Shown here piece by piece: positions 1-9,439 of a stretch of 64,000 nt of DNA. The notes below the pieces were generated by a model. It was not told the origin of the DNA, made no database searches, and saw only the letters and a list, made by a program, of their open reading frames with translations. Source of the DNA: Aestuariibacter sp. (lineage in GTDB: Bacteria > Pseudomonadota > Gammaproteobacteria > Enterobacterales > Alteromonadaceae); assembly GCA_017794925.1 (NCBI GenBank), contig CP051238.1, forward strand, positions 805,702 through 869,701. The letters run 5' to 3'. The first letter of the stretch is position 1. Each line of letters starts with the position of its first letter. Position numbers and translations under genes: made by a program.

Positions 1-531
1 TGTATAGATTTGCAATGGCTTTTGCTTACTAAAGTGCAGGAACACTTGCATAAGTGAATCAACCGCAATGTACTGAAGCCCATCAACCAGTTGGACATCT
101 TCCTGATTACCGGCGGGTAATATCAGAATATGTTCGTGTTCAGCACACCGCATAGCTGCGGGAAGCAGCCCGGATACTGGTCTAAGTTGTCCATTCAGCC
201 CCAGTTCGCCGATCACTTCGTAGTTGTCCAGCACCTGTTGCGGCAGTAAACCCTGAGCAATCAGCAGACCCAGTGCAATAGCAAGATCATAACGGCCACC
301 GCTTTTGGGGATATCTGCGGGCGCAAGATTCACGGTAATTCTACGCCCCGGAAATTCAAATCCACAGTTTATCAGCGCGCTGCGAACACGCTCGCGGGCT
401 TCCTGAACGGCGGTTTCTGCTAGCCCCACCAGTTTAAATGATGGTAAGCCATTCGACAGATGCACTTCTACTTTGATTGGCGGCGACTCGATGCCGGTCG
501 CTGCACGGGTGTATACAATACCCAGTCCCAT
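1..531 (-). CDS. comM: ComM/YifB-family Mg-chelatase-like AAA ATPase, 5' part only
   Basis: An open frame starts with ATG at 531 on the minus strand and runs off the left edge without a stop, giving the first 177 residues. The translation opens MGLGIVYTRAATGIE and contains VEVHLSNGLPSFKLVGL, then VNLAPADIPKSGGRYDLAIA. This is the N-terminal ribosomal-S5-like fold that precedes the chelatase AAA domain in YifB/ComM. ComM of naturally competent bacteria is a hexameric helicase that promotes branch migration during transformation; YifB is the same family in other species. The ATPase domain lies outside the window, so completeness cannot be judged. It is divergent from ilvE. Confidence 0.9.
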   Translation of the reverse strand, partial: MGLGIVYTRAATGIESPPIKVEVHLSNGLPSFKLVGLAETAVQEARERVRSALINCGFEFPGRRITVNLAPADIPKSGGRYDLAIALGLLIAQGLLPQQVLDNYEVIGELGLNGQLRPVSGLLPAAMRCAEHEHILILPAGNQEDVQLVDGLQYIAVDSLMQVFLHFSKQKPLQIYT

Positions 532-1050
532 TTAAAGCCATTCCTTTGTGCACGGAAAATACGCATTAAGTGTAAATATCCGTGCGTCACTTACCTACTG
601 CGCTTAAGGCCAGTTGTTCGGTATTAGGTAGTCAGGACTAATTATGTGAATACGCAGAAAAGGGCAATTATGCCAGTATAAAATTTGCCCGCATGGCTTG
701 ATTTGGCTTGATCAGGCACGCCGATCCGTGATATTTCTTACGCCTCGCAGCAATTGTGTTCCTTAGCCAGACACCCTTGTTGCCATCAGCCAACACATTT
801 CCGAATTCGCGTTACCTCGCCAATGCTTCGCGCCCAGATACGGTGCCAGCAGCTCTTTTGCGTGCTTAATTAATAATTTTCCCGTGTTCCGATGGGGCTT
901 TACACACAAATTGTGTGAAAAACGCCTTATCACATTGGGTCGATTGCTGTGCTCATGTATCATTTGACGCGGTATTAATTTAAGCGGTTTGCCCGGTGCA
1001 GGCTGCGCTTATAGAGTGAAGACAACACTCGCACTTTTTAAGGAAACGTC
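532..1050. other. Intergenic region between comM and ilvE
   Basis: These 519 bases separate two divergent genes and should hold both promoters. I found no leader peptide rich in Ile, Val or Leu codons and no clear attenuator, so the ilvL-type control known from enteric ilvGMEDA is not visible. Three repeats are present: TGGCTTGATT followed directly by TGGCTTGATC (694-713), an inverted pair GCACGGA/TCCGTGC (550-556 and 579-585), and a 15-base palindrome at 903-917. A minus-strand reading frame at 763-963 has no family resemblance and I do not accept it as a gene. Confidence 0.5.
903..917. promoter_or_regulatory. 15-bp palindrome upstream of ilvE, possible operator
   Basis: CACACAA-A-TTGTGTG is a perfect inverted repeat with 7-base arms around one central base. 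It lies about 135 bases before the ilvE start. Its protein partner is unknown and the regulatory role is inference only. Confidence 0.25.
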
Positions 1051-1983
1051 ATGGCTAAGCAACTTGCTGAACTTATTTGGTTTAACGGTAAACTCATTCC
1101 GTGGAAAGAAGCCACTGTGCATGTAATGTCGCATGCAATTCACTATGGCTCATCGGTATTTGAAGGTATTCGCGCCTACAACACGCCGGATCAGGGTACC
1201 TGTGTATTCCGTCTGAACGAGCACAACCAACGTCTGTTTGATTCAGCAAAAATCTATCGCATGACGATCCCGTTTACCCTTGATGAAATCAATCAGGCGA
1301 CCATCGACACCATTGCTAAGAACAACCTGAAGTCTGCCTACATCCGCCCTATCGCGTTTTATGGCGATATTGGTATGGGTTTGCAGGTGCCATTTGGTCA
1401 GGAAACTGAAGTCACTATCGCTGCGTTTGAGTGGGGTGCATACCTGGGTGAAGAAGCACTGAAAAACGGTGTAAATGCAGGTATTTCTTCATGGAACCGT
1501 TTGGCAGCCAACACCATGCCTACTGGCGCGAAAGCCGGTGGTAACTACCTGTCTTCGCAGCTGATTTCAATGGAAGCGCGTCGCCACGGCTATGGTGAAG
1601 GTATCGCACTGGACCGCAATGGTTACATCAGTGAAGGTGCGGGTGAAAATATCTTTGTTATCCGCAATGGCGTGATCAGCACCACGCCTAAAACAGCAGC
1701 TATTTTGCCAGGCATCACGCGTGACACCGTGATCACGCTGGCGAAAGACCTGGGTTATGAAATCCGCGAAGAAAACATTCCGCGTGAAGCCATGTACCTG
1801 GCCGACGAAATCTTAATGTGCGGTACAGCCGCGGAAGTGACCCCTGTGAGCAGTGTAGACGGCATCACAGTGGGCAAAGGCGGTCGTGGGCCAATCACGA
1901 AAGAAATCCAGGACATGTTCTTTGGTTTGTTCAACGGAACTACCGAAGACAAATGGAACTGGTTAACACCGGTTTATAAATAA
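1051..1983 (+). CDS. ilvE: Branched-chain amino acid aminotransferase
   Basis: IlvE is a cytoplasmic PLP enzyme of fold class IV. It transfers amino groups between glutamate and the keto acids of Leu, Ile and Val, the last step of their synthesis. The 310-residue product has the usual family length. Diagnostic segments are [17 protein letters not shown] near residue 27, the PLP lysine Lys161 in [26 protein letters not shown], and the C-terminal GTAAEVTPV. The ATG follows AAGGAAACGTC, a good ribosome binding site. It is the first gene of an ilvE-ilvD-ilvA operon, 23 bases before ilvD. No acetolactate synthase gene lies beside it, unlike the enteric ilvGMEDA layout. Confidence 0.97.
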   Translation: MAKQLAELIWFNGKLIPWKEATVHVMSHAIHYGSSVFEGIRAYNTPDQGTCVFRLNEHNQRLFDSAKIYRMTIPFTLDEINQATIDTIAKNNLKSAYIRPIAFYGDIGMGLQVPFGQETEVTIAAFEWGAYLGEEALKNGVNAGISSWNRLAANTMPTGAKAGGNYLSSQLISMEARRHGYGEGIALDRNGYISEGAGENIFVIRNGVISTTPKTAAILPGITRDTVITLAKDLGYEIREENIPREAMYLADEILMCGTAAEVTPVSSVDGITVGKGGRGPITKEIQDMFFGLFNGTTEDKWNWLTPVYK

Positions 1984-2006
1984 TTACCCCAACGGGACGA
2001 AACGCT

Positions 2007-3857
2007 ATGCCTAAATTACGATCTGCAACCACAACTCAAGGCCGCAACATGGCGGGTGCGCGCGCGCTTTGGCGTGCTACCGGCATGAAAGATGGAGACT
2101 TTGGTAAGCCTATTATTGCCATTGCGAACTCTTTCACTCAGTTTGTGCCTGGCCACGTTCACCTTAAAGACATGGGTCAACTGGTCGCTCGCAGTGTCGA
2201 AGCTGCCGGAGGCGTTGCAAAAGAATTTAACACTATTGCGGTCGATGACGGTATCGCAATGGGGCATAGCGGCATGCTTTACAGCCTGCCGTCCCGTGAA
2301 ATTATTGCCGACTCGGTTGAGTACATGGTAAATGCCCACTGCGCCGATGCGATTGTGTGTATTTCTAACTGCGACAAGATCACCCCGGGAATGCTGATGG
2401 CGTCAATGCGCCTGAATATTCCGGTGGTGTTTGTGTCGGGTGGTCCCATGGAGGCCGGTAAAACCAAGCTGTCAGATCAGATAATCAAATTGGATCTGGT
2501 AGATGCCATGGTGGCAGCAGCCGACGACAAAGTCTCTGACGCTGACACCAATGAAATTGAACGCTCTGCGTGCCCTACCTGTGGTTCGTGTTCAGGTATG
2601 TTTACTGCCAACTCAATGAACTGCTTAACGGAAGCGCTGGGCTTGTCACTACCGGGCAATGGCTCAATGCTGGCCACTCACGCTGATCGTGAGCAACTGT
2701 TCAAGAAAGCCGGTGAGCTGGTAGTGGAACTGTGTGAGCGTTGGTATAAAAACGACGACGCCAGTGCGTTGCCACGCAACATTGCGAACTTCAGCGCGTT
2801 TGAAAATGCCATGAGCCTGGACATTGCTATGGGCGGCTCTACCAATACCATTCTGCACTTACTGGCTGCGGCAATGGAAGGCGAAGTGCCGTTCACGATG
2901 GACGACATTGATCGCTTGTCTCGTAAAGTACCGCATTTGTGTAAAGTGGCCCCTTCTACACAGAAGTACCATATGGAAGACGTTCACCGCGCCGGTGGCG
3001 TACTGGGTATTTTGGGTGAACTGAATAAAGCCGGCTTATTGCACGGCGACTGTTCACATGTACTGGGCAAAACCCTGAGTGATGTGATTACCGATTGGGA
3101 CATTACTAACCCTGAAAACGCCGATGCGATTAAATTCTATCGTGCAGGTCCTGCGGGTATTCGCACAACTAAAGCGTTTAGTCAGGATTGCCGTTGGGAT
3201 GACGCTGACGCCGACCGCAGTGAAGGCTGTATCCGCGATTTAGAACACGCTTACAGTAAAGACGGTGGCCTGGCTGTACTGTATGGCAACCTGGCAGAAA
3301 ACGGCTGTATCGTGAAAACCGCCGGTGTGGATGAGTCCATTCTGAAATTCACCGGTCGCGCGCGTATTTTTGAAAGCCAGGACGATGCCGTTGCTGGTAT
3401 CCTGAATAATCAAATTGAAGCGGGTGATGCGGTCATCATTCGCTACGAAGGCCCGAAAGGTGGACCAGGTATGCAGGAAATGCTGTATCCCACGTCTTAC
3501 CTTAAGTCAAAAGGTCTGGGTAAAGCCTGTGCACTGATTACCGATGGTCGCTTCTCTGGCGGTACGTCAGGCCTATCGATTGGTCACTGTTCACCGGAAG
3601 CAGCGAGTGGCGGTGGCATTGGCTTAGTACAGGAAGGCGATACCATTGAAATTGACATCCCTAATCGCACTATCAACATTGCTATTACCGATGTTGAGCT
3701 GGATGCGCGAAGAGCCGCAATGGAAGCCAGCGAGCGTCCATGGCGCCCTGTGAGCCGTCAGCGTGAAGTGTCCCTGTCGCTGAAAACCTTTGCTATGTTA
3801 GCCACAAGTGCCGATAAAGGCGCGGTGCGCGACCCGTCGAAACTGGAAGATCTATGA
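2007..3857 (+). CDS. ilvD: Dihydroxy-acid dehydratase
   Basis: IlvD dehydrates 2,3-dihydroxy-isovalerate and -methylvalerate to the keto acids used by IlvE. It belongs to the IlvD/Edd family and needs an iron-sulfur cluster. At 616 residues it has the enterobacterial length. Cluster cysteines are visible at Cys122 ([10 protein letters not shown]) and in [18 protein letters not shown], with Cys195 the third. The C-terminal [12 protein letters not shown] and [10 protein letters not shown] motifs are typical. The stop overlaps the ilvA start by four bases (ATGA), which indicates translational coupling. Edd (phosphogluconate dehydratase) is the main paralogue, but the operon and sequence fit IlvD. 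Confidence 0.97.
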   Translation: MPKLRSATTTQGRNMAGARALWRATGMKDGDFGKPIIAIANSFTQFVPGHVHLKDMGQLVARSVEAAGGVAKEFNTIAVDDGIAMGHSGMLYSLPSREIIADSVEYMVNAHCADAIVCISNCDKITPGMLMASMRLNIPVVFVSGGPMEAGKTKLSDQIIKLDLVDAMVAAADDKVSDADTNEIERSACPTCGSCSGMFTANSMNCLTEALGLSLPGNGSMLATHADREQLFKKAGELVVELCERWYKNDDASALPRNIANFSAFENAMSLDIAMGGSTNTILHLLAAAMEGEVPFTMDDIDRLSRKVPHLCKVAPSTQKYHMEDVHRAGGVLGILGELNKAGLLHGDCSHVLGKTLSDVITDWDITNPENADAIKFYRAGPAGIRTTKAFSQDCRWDDADADRSEGCIRDLEHAYSKDGGLAVLYGNLAENGCIVKTAGVDESILKFTGRARIFESQDDAVAGILNNQIEAGDAVIIRYEGPKGGPGMQEMLYPTSYLKSKGLGKACALITDGRFSGGTSGLSIGHCSPEAASGGGIGLVQEGDTIEIDIPNRTINIAITDVELDARRAAMEASERPWRPVSRQREVSLSLKTFAMLATSADKGAVRDPSKLEDL

Positions 3858-5398
3858 CCGTCAGTGATATCGACTATCTGAAAAAGATCCTGCTGGCACC
3901 GGTATACGATGTCGCGGTAAACAGCGACCTGGTGTTGTTGTCGCGATTAACCGCCGAGCTGGGCAACGAGGTATTCCTGAAGCGGGAAGATCAGCAACCG
4001 GTTAAATCGTTTAAATTGCGCGGTGCCTATAATCGTATCGCTAATTTAACCGAAGAACAGCTCAATGCCGGAGTCGTTGCCGCTTCTGCAGGCAACCATG
4101 CCCAGGGCGTGGCGTACTCAGCCAATATGAAAGGTGTGCAGGCAACGATTGTTATGCCGGAAACCACGCCTGACATAAAAATTGAAGCGGTACGTCGTTT
4201 TGGTGGTCAGCACGTCAATATCGTGCTGCACGGTACTAACTTTGATACCGCCAGCCAACATGCCAGAGCGCTTAGCGCGGAGCATGGCTACACGCTGATC
4301 CCGCCTTTTGACGATCCGGATGTAATTGCGGGTCAGGGCACGGTTGCCAGAGAGTTACTGGAGCAAAATCCCAACATCGATACCTTGTTTATCGCTGTTG
4401 GTGGTGGTGGTCTGGCAGCCGGCATTGCGGTGTACCTGAAGCAATTAAAGCCAGACATTAAACTGATTGCCGTTGAGTCAGAAGAGTCGGCCTGTTTTGT
4501 CGCAGCGAAAGAAGCTGGCGAGCCAGTGAGCTTGCCTACCGTTGGCATTTTTGCCGACGGTGTTGCGGTAAAGCTCATGGGCAGCGAAACCTTCCGCCTG
4601 TGTAATCAGTACATTGACGAAGTGATGACGGTCACCAATGACGAAATCTGTGCGGCGATCAAAGATATTTTTGATGACACCCGTGTGATTGCAGAACCTG
4701 CCGGCGCCATGTCGATTGCAGCGATTCGCAAATACGTGAATGAGCACAATATTTCCGGCCAGAAGCTGGGCGGTATCCTGTGTGGTGCCAATACTAATTT
4801 CCATACGCTGCGTTATGTGTCAGAACGGTGTGAGTTAGGTGAGCAAAAAGAAGCGGTGTTTGCGGTCAAAATTCCGGAACGTCAGGGCGCGTTTAAGCAG
4901 TTCTGCGAATACCTGGGCGGCCGTACGATCACCGAATTCAACTACCGATATGCCAGCGAGACGGAAGCTCATATTTTTGTGGGTATTAAGTTACGCGGTG
5001 GCCGCAAAGAATTCGAAGCACTTTCTGCTGACTTAACCAGCAAGGGCTACGAGTGTTTTGATCTGTCAGACAACGAACTGGCAAAACTGCACGTACGTCA
5101 CATGGTGGGTGGTCGTCCGCCTACGATTCTGAACGAGGTTGTATTCAGTTTTGAGTTCCCGGAGTACCCTGGTGCCCTGCTTAATTTCCTTAATACGCTG
5201 GGTGAGCGCTGGAACATTACGCTGTTCCATTATCGCAATCATGGTGCGGCTGAAGGCTTGGTGTTAGCAGGATTTGATATTCCACCAGAGAGCCGCGACG
5301 CGTTTGATGAGCACGTAGCTGCACTCAATTACGAGTATCAGGATGTAACAGCCAACCCGGCATATCGATTCTTTTTGTCCGAGCCTAAAACAGCGTAA
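3854..5398 (+). CDS. ilvA: Threonine ammonia-lyase, biosynthetic
   Basis: IlvA converts threonine to 2-oxobutanoate, the committed step to isoleucine, and is normally inhibited by isoleucine. The 514-residue length fits the long biosynthetic form. The PLP lysine is Lys54 in [11 protein letters not shown] and the phosphate-binding glycine loop is at 183-187. After about residue 325 come two ACT-like regulatory domains, the segments beginning [14 protein letters not shown] and [16 protein letters not shown]. These domains imply allosteric control. The start overlaps the ilvD stop. A strong terminator follows within 30 bases, so this is the last operon gene. Confidence 0.97.
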   Translation: MTVSDIDYLKKILLAPVYDVAVNSDLVLLSRLTAELGNEVFLKREDQQPVKSFKLRGAYNRIANLTEEQLNAGVVAASAGNHAQGVAYSANMKGVQATIVMPETTPDIKIEAVRRFGGQHVNIVLHGTNFDTASQHARALSAEHGYTLIPPFDDPDVIAGQGTVARELLEQNPNIDTLFIAVGGGGLAAGIAVYLKQLKPDIKLIAVESEESACFVAAKEAGEPVSLPTVGIFADGVAVKLMGSETFRLCNQYIDEVMTVTNDEICAAIKDIFDDTRVIAEPAGAMSIAAIRKYVNEHNISGQKLGGILCGANTNFHTLRYVSERCELGEQKEAVFAVKIPERQGAFKQFCEYLGGRTITEFNYRYASETEAHIFVGIKLRGGRKEFEALSADLTSKGYECFDLSDNELAKLHVRHMVGGRPPTILNEVVFSFEFPEYPGALLNFLNTLGERWNITLFHYRNHGAAEGLVLAGFDIPPESRDAFDEHVAALNYEYQDVTANPAYRFFLSEPKTA

Positions 5399-5426
5399 CC
5401 AGAAATACTGGCTAACCGCTTATATT

Positions 5427-5465
5427 ACCGAACAGTGAAAAGCCACTTCCTGTTCGGTCTTTTCC
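5427..5465 (+). terminator. Intrinsic terminator of ilvEDA
   Basis: A perfect 9-bp stem, ACCGAACAG (5427-5435) with CTGTTCGGT (5450-5458), is followed by CTTTTCC. It lies 28 bases after the ilvA stop and separates the ilv operon from the pectin locus. Confidence 0.85.
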
Positions 5466-5607
5466 CCTACTATTCATCCTATTTATAATCAAATTAAATC
5501 ATATCTGTTCATTTCTGAAACAAATGCATTGTTAGTTTTGACAACTTTGTTAAATACGTAAAAATATTGCTATATTTAATTGTATTACAAATTATTCAGG
5601 GACAGGT

Positions 5608-6600
5608 ATGGGGCGCGGTTTTATCAGCGGTTGTATTAAAGGAATCAGTAAGTTACCTGGTATCGGCCTGGCTGTGCTGTGTTGGTGCTTGTTAACAGCT
5701 TGCGGTACGTCCGATAAACACACGGTCAGTTCAACCGATGCCGACAACGTACTGTTGTTTGCCTCTTTTCGCGGTAATGGTCAGGACGGCCTGCATCTGG
5801 CGGTAAGCGAGGATGGCCTGAATTGGCGAGCACTCAATCAGGATAAAAGCGTCCTGACGCCAACAGTTGGCACAAAACTCATGCGTGATCCTGTCATAAT
5901 TCAAGGCCCGGACAAGCAGTACCATATGGTTTGGACCTCAGGGTGGGAAGATCCGGGCATTGGCATTGCACACTCTGCTGATCTAACAAATTGGAGTGGC
6001 CAGCAGTTTATCCCTGTCATGGCTGATTTCCCTGAAGCAAAAAACGCCTGGGCACCTGAAATATTCTACGACGATCCAACCCAACGTTATTGGATCTACT
6101 GGGCTTCGACGCTGCCTGGTATGTATCCCGATACAGAAAAACAGGCAGACAAAGGCTGGGATCATCGCATTTACGCAACCAGCACCAAAGACTTCAAAAC
6201 CTATACCCCTACCCAGCTGTTTTATGAACCCGGTTTCAATGTAATCGATGCGGCGATAGTACGAACCACCGATGAGTACGTCATGATTGCCAAAGAGGAA
6301 ACCCGTTATCCGCCAGCGAAGAACTTGTTTGTGACCCGAGCCGATGACATACAGGGCCCATGGCAACTTCGCTCTACACCTTTTACCCCGGATGGCGCAT
6401 GGGTAGAAGGCCCTGCGATTGTGTATTGGCAAGGATGGTATTACGTGTACTTCGATCAGTATATCGAGCATAGCTTTGGCGTCATGCGCACCAAGGACTT
6501 CCAGGATTGGCAAAATCTTACCAACAAACTCAACATGCCAGACGGCACACGACATGGGTCTGTGTTAGTGGTACCCCGACACCTGGTTGAGAACCTGTAA
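5608..6600 (+). CDS. GH43-like five-bladed propeller glycosidase, lipoprotein
   Basis: The 330-residue product begins with a lipoprotein signal peptide whose lipobox LTAC puts the acylated cysteine at Cys32. The mature part resembles glycoside hydrolase family 43 and related beta-propellers: LMRDPVII near residue 91, HSADLTNWSG near 122, AWAPEIFYDD near 147, and a late AWVEGPAIVYWQGWYYVYF. GH43 enzymes remove arabinose, xylose or galactose from side chains. In this setting the target would be arabinan or galactan on rhamnogalacturonan-I, but the substrate cannot be read from sequence. It is the first gene of the locus. The ATG at 5608 is preceded by AGGGACAGG. Confidence 0.75.
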   Translation: MGRGFISGCIKGISKLPGIGLAVLCWCLLTACGTSDKHTVSSTDADNVLLFASFRGNGQDGLHLAVSEDGLNWRALNQDKSVLTPTVGTKLMRDPVIIQGPDKQYHMVWTSGWEDPGIGIAHSADLTNWSGQQFIPVMADFPEAKNAWAPEIFYDDPTQRYWIYWASTLPGMYPDTEKQADKGWDHRIYATSTKDFKTYTPTQLFYEPGFNVIDAAIVRTTDEYVMIAKEETRYPPAKNLFVTRADDIQGPWQLRSTPFTPDGAWVEGPAIVYWQGWYYVYFDQYIEHSFGVMRTKDFQDWQNLTNKLNMPDGTRHGSVLVVPRHLVENL

Positions 6601-6623
6601 CTCTACAACCATCATTTCAGTTT

Positions 6624-6633
6624 GTTTCAAATA
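6624..6633 (-). promoter_or_regulatory. TGAAAC-type half-site upstream of the first SGNH esterase gene
   Basis: GTTTCAAATA reads TATTTGAAAC on the minus strand, identical to the 10 bases at 20141-20150 before the GH105 gene. It lies about 100 bases ahead of the esterase start at 6734. It is one of nine TGAAAC hexamers I counted in intergenic DNA of this locus. Confidence 0.35.
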
Positions 6634-6733
6634 CGGGATATTTTTTTGATATGTGAAGCTTAACGGCGTGACAGTATTTGAGTGCTTTCGCGTGGGTGTT
6701 AAGGTTTTTACATTCTGTTAATTGAGGTTTTAC

Positions 6734-7840
6734 ATGATGTGGAAAAAGCCGCTTCCATTTTCTTTTACTTTAGTTGCGCTGATTAGCGCGCTAGCCGCTT
6801 GCAGCAGTGGTGCTAAAGCGCCTTCAGTTTCAAGCGTTACATATAACGCCTCAGAGCTACAGGCTACATGTTCAGATCCCTCAGGTGACACGCCAGTGGC
6901 TTGCCATTTTCCGGTTATCGATAATGAAACTTCACCGAATCACTATGCAGTAGAGGTGACAGGCATGTCGCTGAGTGAAGTGAAGCTTTACGCTGAGTCA
7001 AGAAGGCTTATGTTCGATAGTGAACTATTAGATGCAAAAGCTAAGCGTGAATACGGTAGTTCGCTGCGCTTCATAGTCAATACCCGTCAGCCAGACGGTC
7101 AGCCCATCCAGCAGGATACGTATGAAGGCTTGCCCGGCGCCACCCTTTGGCTTCCCGGCGGTTTAGCAAATATCACCAGCATTAAAGTGACCCCGGTAGA
7201 GCCAGTACAACGGATATTCGTTATCGGTGACTCAACCGTGTGCGACCAAAACCCGCAATGGGATAAACCCGCGGTGAATCGTTTTAGTGGTTGGGGACAG
7301 GTGCTTCCCGCTTATTTTGACGATACCGTTTCAATTGTGAACTATGCAGACTCAGGGGAAGGTACTGAAGCGTTTAATACGTTGGACGGTGTGTTACTAA
7401 AGCCTATCGCTGAGCAAATAAAGGCGGGTGATGTCGTGCTGATCCAACTGGGTCACAACGATAAGACAACACCGCAGAGCGTCTACACTCAGCGTCTTGA
7501 GGATCTGATTCACTTCATCCGCTCCCGTGATGCACAGCCTGTGCTGATTTCCCCCATGATCCGCAATCACGGCATTGCCCTGGAAAAGCAGCATCAATGG
7601 CCACAGCTGGATATTCCTGCAGCGCTTAGCGGAATAGCCACACGTGAGAATGTGCCTTACATCGACTTGCTCACACTTTCAAATAGCTGGGCGGAGCCCT
7701 TGGGTCAGTCGACCGCGCAAACTTATTTTGTGACCAAGGACCGCACACATACCAATGAAGCGGGGGCCCGGAAGTTTGCAGATTTAATTATCGATGCAAT
7801 CAAACAACAGGATTTACCGTTAGCGCAATCACTGCGCTAA
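6734..7840 (+). CDS. SGNH/GDSL (CE12-like) acetylesterase, lipoprotein
   Basis: This is a predicted secreted esterase of the rhamnogalacturonan acetylesterase type, which removes O-acetyl groups from pectin backbones. The 368-residue product has a lipoprotein signal ending LAAC, a roughly 130-residue N-terminal beta-rich domain, and then an SGNH hydrolase domain. That domain carries IGDSTVCDQ (block I, nucleophile Ser), GHND (block III) and DRTHTNEAGA (block V Asp/His). I chose ATG 6734 because TGAGG at 6723-6727 lies correctly before it; an upstream TTG at 6722 overlaps that site. Block II (ADSGEGTEAF) differs from the usual GGRSSRTF form, so this is a divergent member. It lies 27 bases before the next esterase. 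Confidence 0.75.
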   Translation: MMWKKPLPFSFTLVALISALAACSSGAKAPSVSSVTYNASELQATCSDPSGDTPVACHFPVIDNETSPNHYAVEVTGMSLSEVKLYAESRRLMFDSELLDAKAKREYGSSLRFIVNTRQPDGQPIQQDTYEGLPGATLWLPGGLANITSIKVTPVEPVQRIFVIGDSTVCDQNPQWDKPAVNRFSGWGQVLPAYFDDTVSIVNYADSGEGTEAFNTLDGVLLKPIAEQIKAGDVVLIQLGHNDKTTPQSVYTQRLEDLIHFIRSRDAQPVLISPMIRNHGIALEKQHQWPQLDIPAALSGIATRENVPYIDLLTLSNSWAEPLGQSTAQTYFVTKDRTHTNEAGARKFADLIIDAIKQQDLPLAQSLR

Positions 7841-7867
7841 CGGTGTATGAGAAAGGACTATAACACC

Positions 7868-9439
7868 ATGAAGTCAACGCTGATCAAAGTCTTGTGTCTG
7901 TCTCTGTTACTGGTAAGTGGCATTAGTCTGGGTAAAGAAAACAAATCCCTTAATCCCTCTACCATTTTCATTGCCGGTGACTCTACCGCAGCAAGCTATA
8001 GCAACGCAGATCATCAGGGATGGGGTGAGCCCTTCAAAGCGTACTTTGACAACAGCAACGTCAAGGTTGATAACCGTGCGCGTGGTGGACGAAGCTCGCG
8101 GACGTTCATTGCGGAAGGATTGTGGCAGGCACTAATCGACGACGTTCGTGCCGGCGATGTGGTTATTATTCAGTTCGGCCATAACGATGGCAGCCCGGTC
8201 AACGACAATCGTCGTGCCCGTGGCACATTGCCGGGCATTGGTGATGACTATGTCGACATAGTAAATCAGCTGAACGGTAAAGAAGAACGCGTGTTTTCCT
8301 TCGGGCACTATATTCGTCAAATGGTGGCTGAAGTGCAGGCTAAACAAGCTGTACCTCTATTGGCATCGTTAACGGTTAGAAATATCTGGAATGATCACCG
8401 AATTGAGCGTGGCTCCGGTCAATATGGTTATTGGATGTATCAGCTGGCGTGGGAGTTAGGTACGCCCTACATTGATTTAACCAACGCAGCAGCGGATGAA
8501 CTGGAGTTGCTGGGTAAAGCAGCCACGGCGGCATTGTATCCCAAAGATCATACGCACTATCACAACGAAGGCGCTGACTTACATGCTCGTCTCGTAGTGG
8601 CAGCACTCAAAGGCATACGCCCTACGCTGGCAGACGACTTGTATTCAAACAAAGGCAAGGCGGTTAGCCCCTATGACTGGGCGTTTGTTCGCTTGCCTGT
8701 GGTGCCGGATGTTCGGCGCCGCAGTGTTTTTATGGTCGGAGATTCTACGGTTCGAAATGGCTGGGGTGACGGACGCGATGGCCAGTGGGGCTGGGGCGAT
8801 TTCGTTGCCGACTGGCTTGGTCATCCGCCCGTAAATTTTGTAAACCGTGCGGTGGGAGGCTTGTCCAGCCGTACCTTCATTACCCAGGGGCATTGGCAGC
8901 GCGCGCTGAATATGATGAAGCCGGGTGACATTGTGTTAATGCAATTTGGTCATAACGACGCGGGGGCATTAAATGATGATAGTCGCGCCCGCGGCACAAT
9001 CAAAGGCATCGGTCACGAACAACAAACCATCGACAACATGCTCACCGGCAAAACAGAAACCGTGTATTCCTATGGTGCCTATCTTCGCAAAATGGTCGGA
9101 GAGGCCCGAGCCCGAGGTGTTATTCCCGTTATATGTTCGCCTGTTCCCCGCAAGGTGTGGCAGGAAGATGCTGCACGTATTGTAAGAGCTGAAAACAGTT
9201 ACCCACAGTGGGCTGCACAGGTAGCCCGACAAAGCCAGACGCCTTTTATTGATTTACATGCTTTGGTTTCTGCACGCTATGACGAACTGGGGCCGGAAGC
9301 AGTGGATGACATGTTTGGTGATGCCCGCACGCATACCAGTAAATCCGGGGCTATTGATACAGCAGGTATCGTTGCTCAGCATCTGGCACCGATGCTGGGG
9401 CTTACCGTTGTTGAATCCGTTTCTGTGGAGGCCAAATGA
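7868..9439 (+). CDS. Two-domain SGNH (CE12-like) rhamnogalacturonan acetylesterase
   Basis: The 523-residue product has a signal peptide (MKSTLIKVLCLSLLLVSG) and two complete SGNH domains in tandem. Domain one has AGDSTAAS (nucleophile Ser39), GGRSSRTF, FGHNDG and DHTHYHNEG. Domain two has VGDSTVRNGWG (Ser293), GGLSSRTF, FGHNDAG and a C-terminal DARTHTSKSG. Both catalytic sets look intact. CE12 enzymes such as the B. subtilis YesT/YesY type deacetylate rhamnogalacturonan-I. ATG 7868 is preferred over ATG 7847 because GAAAGGA (7850-7856) sits between them at a proper distance from 7868. The stop overlaps the next gene by four bases. Confidence 0.85.
   Translation: MKSTLIKVLCLSLLLVSGISLGKENKSLNPSTIFIAGDSTAASYSNADHQGWGEPFKAYFDNSNVKVDNRARGGRSSRTFIAEGLWQALIDDVRAGDVVIIQFGHNDGSPVNDNRRARGTLPGIGDDYVDIVNQLNGKEERVFSFGHYIRQMVAEVQAKQAVPLLASLTVRNIWNDHRIERGSGQYGYWMYQLAWELGTPYIDLTNAAADELELLGKAATAALYPKDHTHYHNEGADLHARLVVAALKGIRPTLADDLYSNKGKAVSPYDWAFVRLPVVPDVRRRSVFMVGDSTVRNGWGDGRDGQWGWGDFVADWLGHPPVNFVNRAVGGLSSRTFITQGHWQRALNMMKPGDIVLMQFGHNDAGALNDDSRARGTIKGIGHEQQTIDNMLTGKTETVYSYGAYLRKMVGEARARGVIPVICSPVPRKVWQEDAARIVRAENSYPQWAAQVARQSQTPFIDLHALVSARYDELGPEAVDDMFGDARTHTSKSGAIDTAGIVAQHLAPMLGLTVVESVSVEAK

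Noticed and set aside
763..963. Minus-strand 66-codon reading frame between comM and ilvE
   Set aside because: No ribosome site, no family resemblance, composition like random sequence, and it covers the likely promoter region.
541..1050. Search for an ilv leader peptide and attenuator
   Set aside because: Short frames such as the 16-codon one at 822 are not rich in Ile, Val or Leu, and no alternative hairpins with a T-run precede ilvE.
5538..5576. TTGACA at 5538 as the -35 box of the GH43-like gene
   Set aside because: No convincing -10 box lies 16-18 bases downstream; only weak AT-rich hexamers are present.
5983..6555. 190-codon minus-strand frame inside the GH43-like gene
   Set aside because: It is a shadow frame; the plus-strand protein has family motifs throughout.
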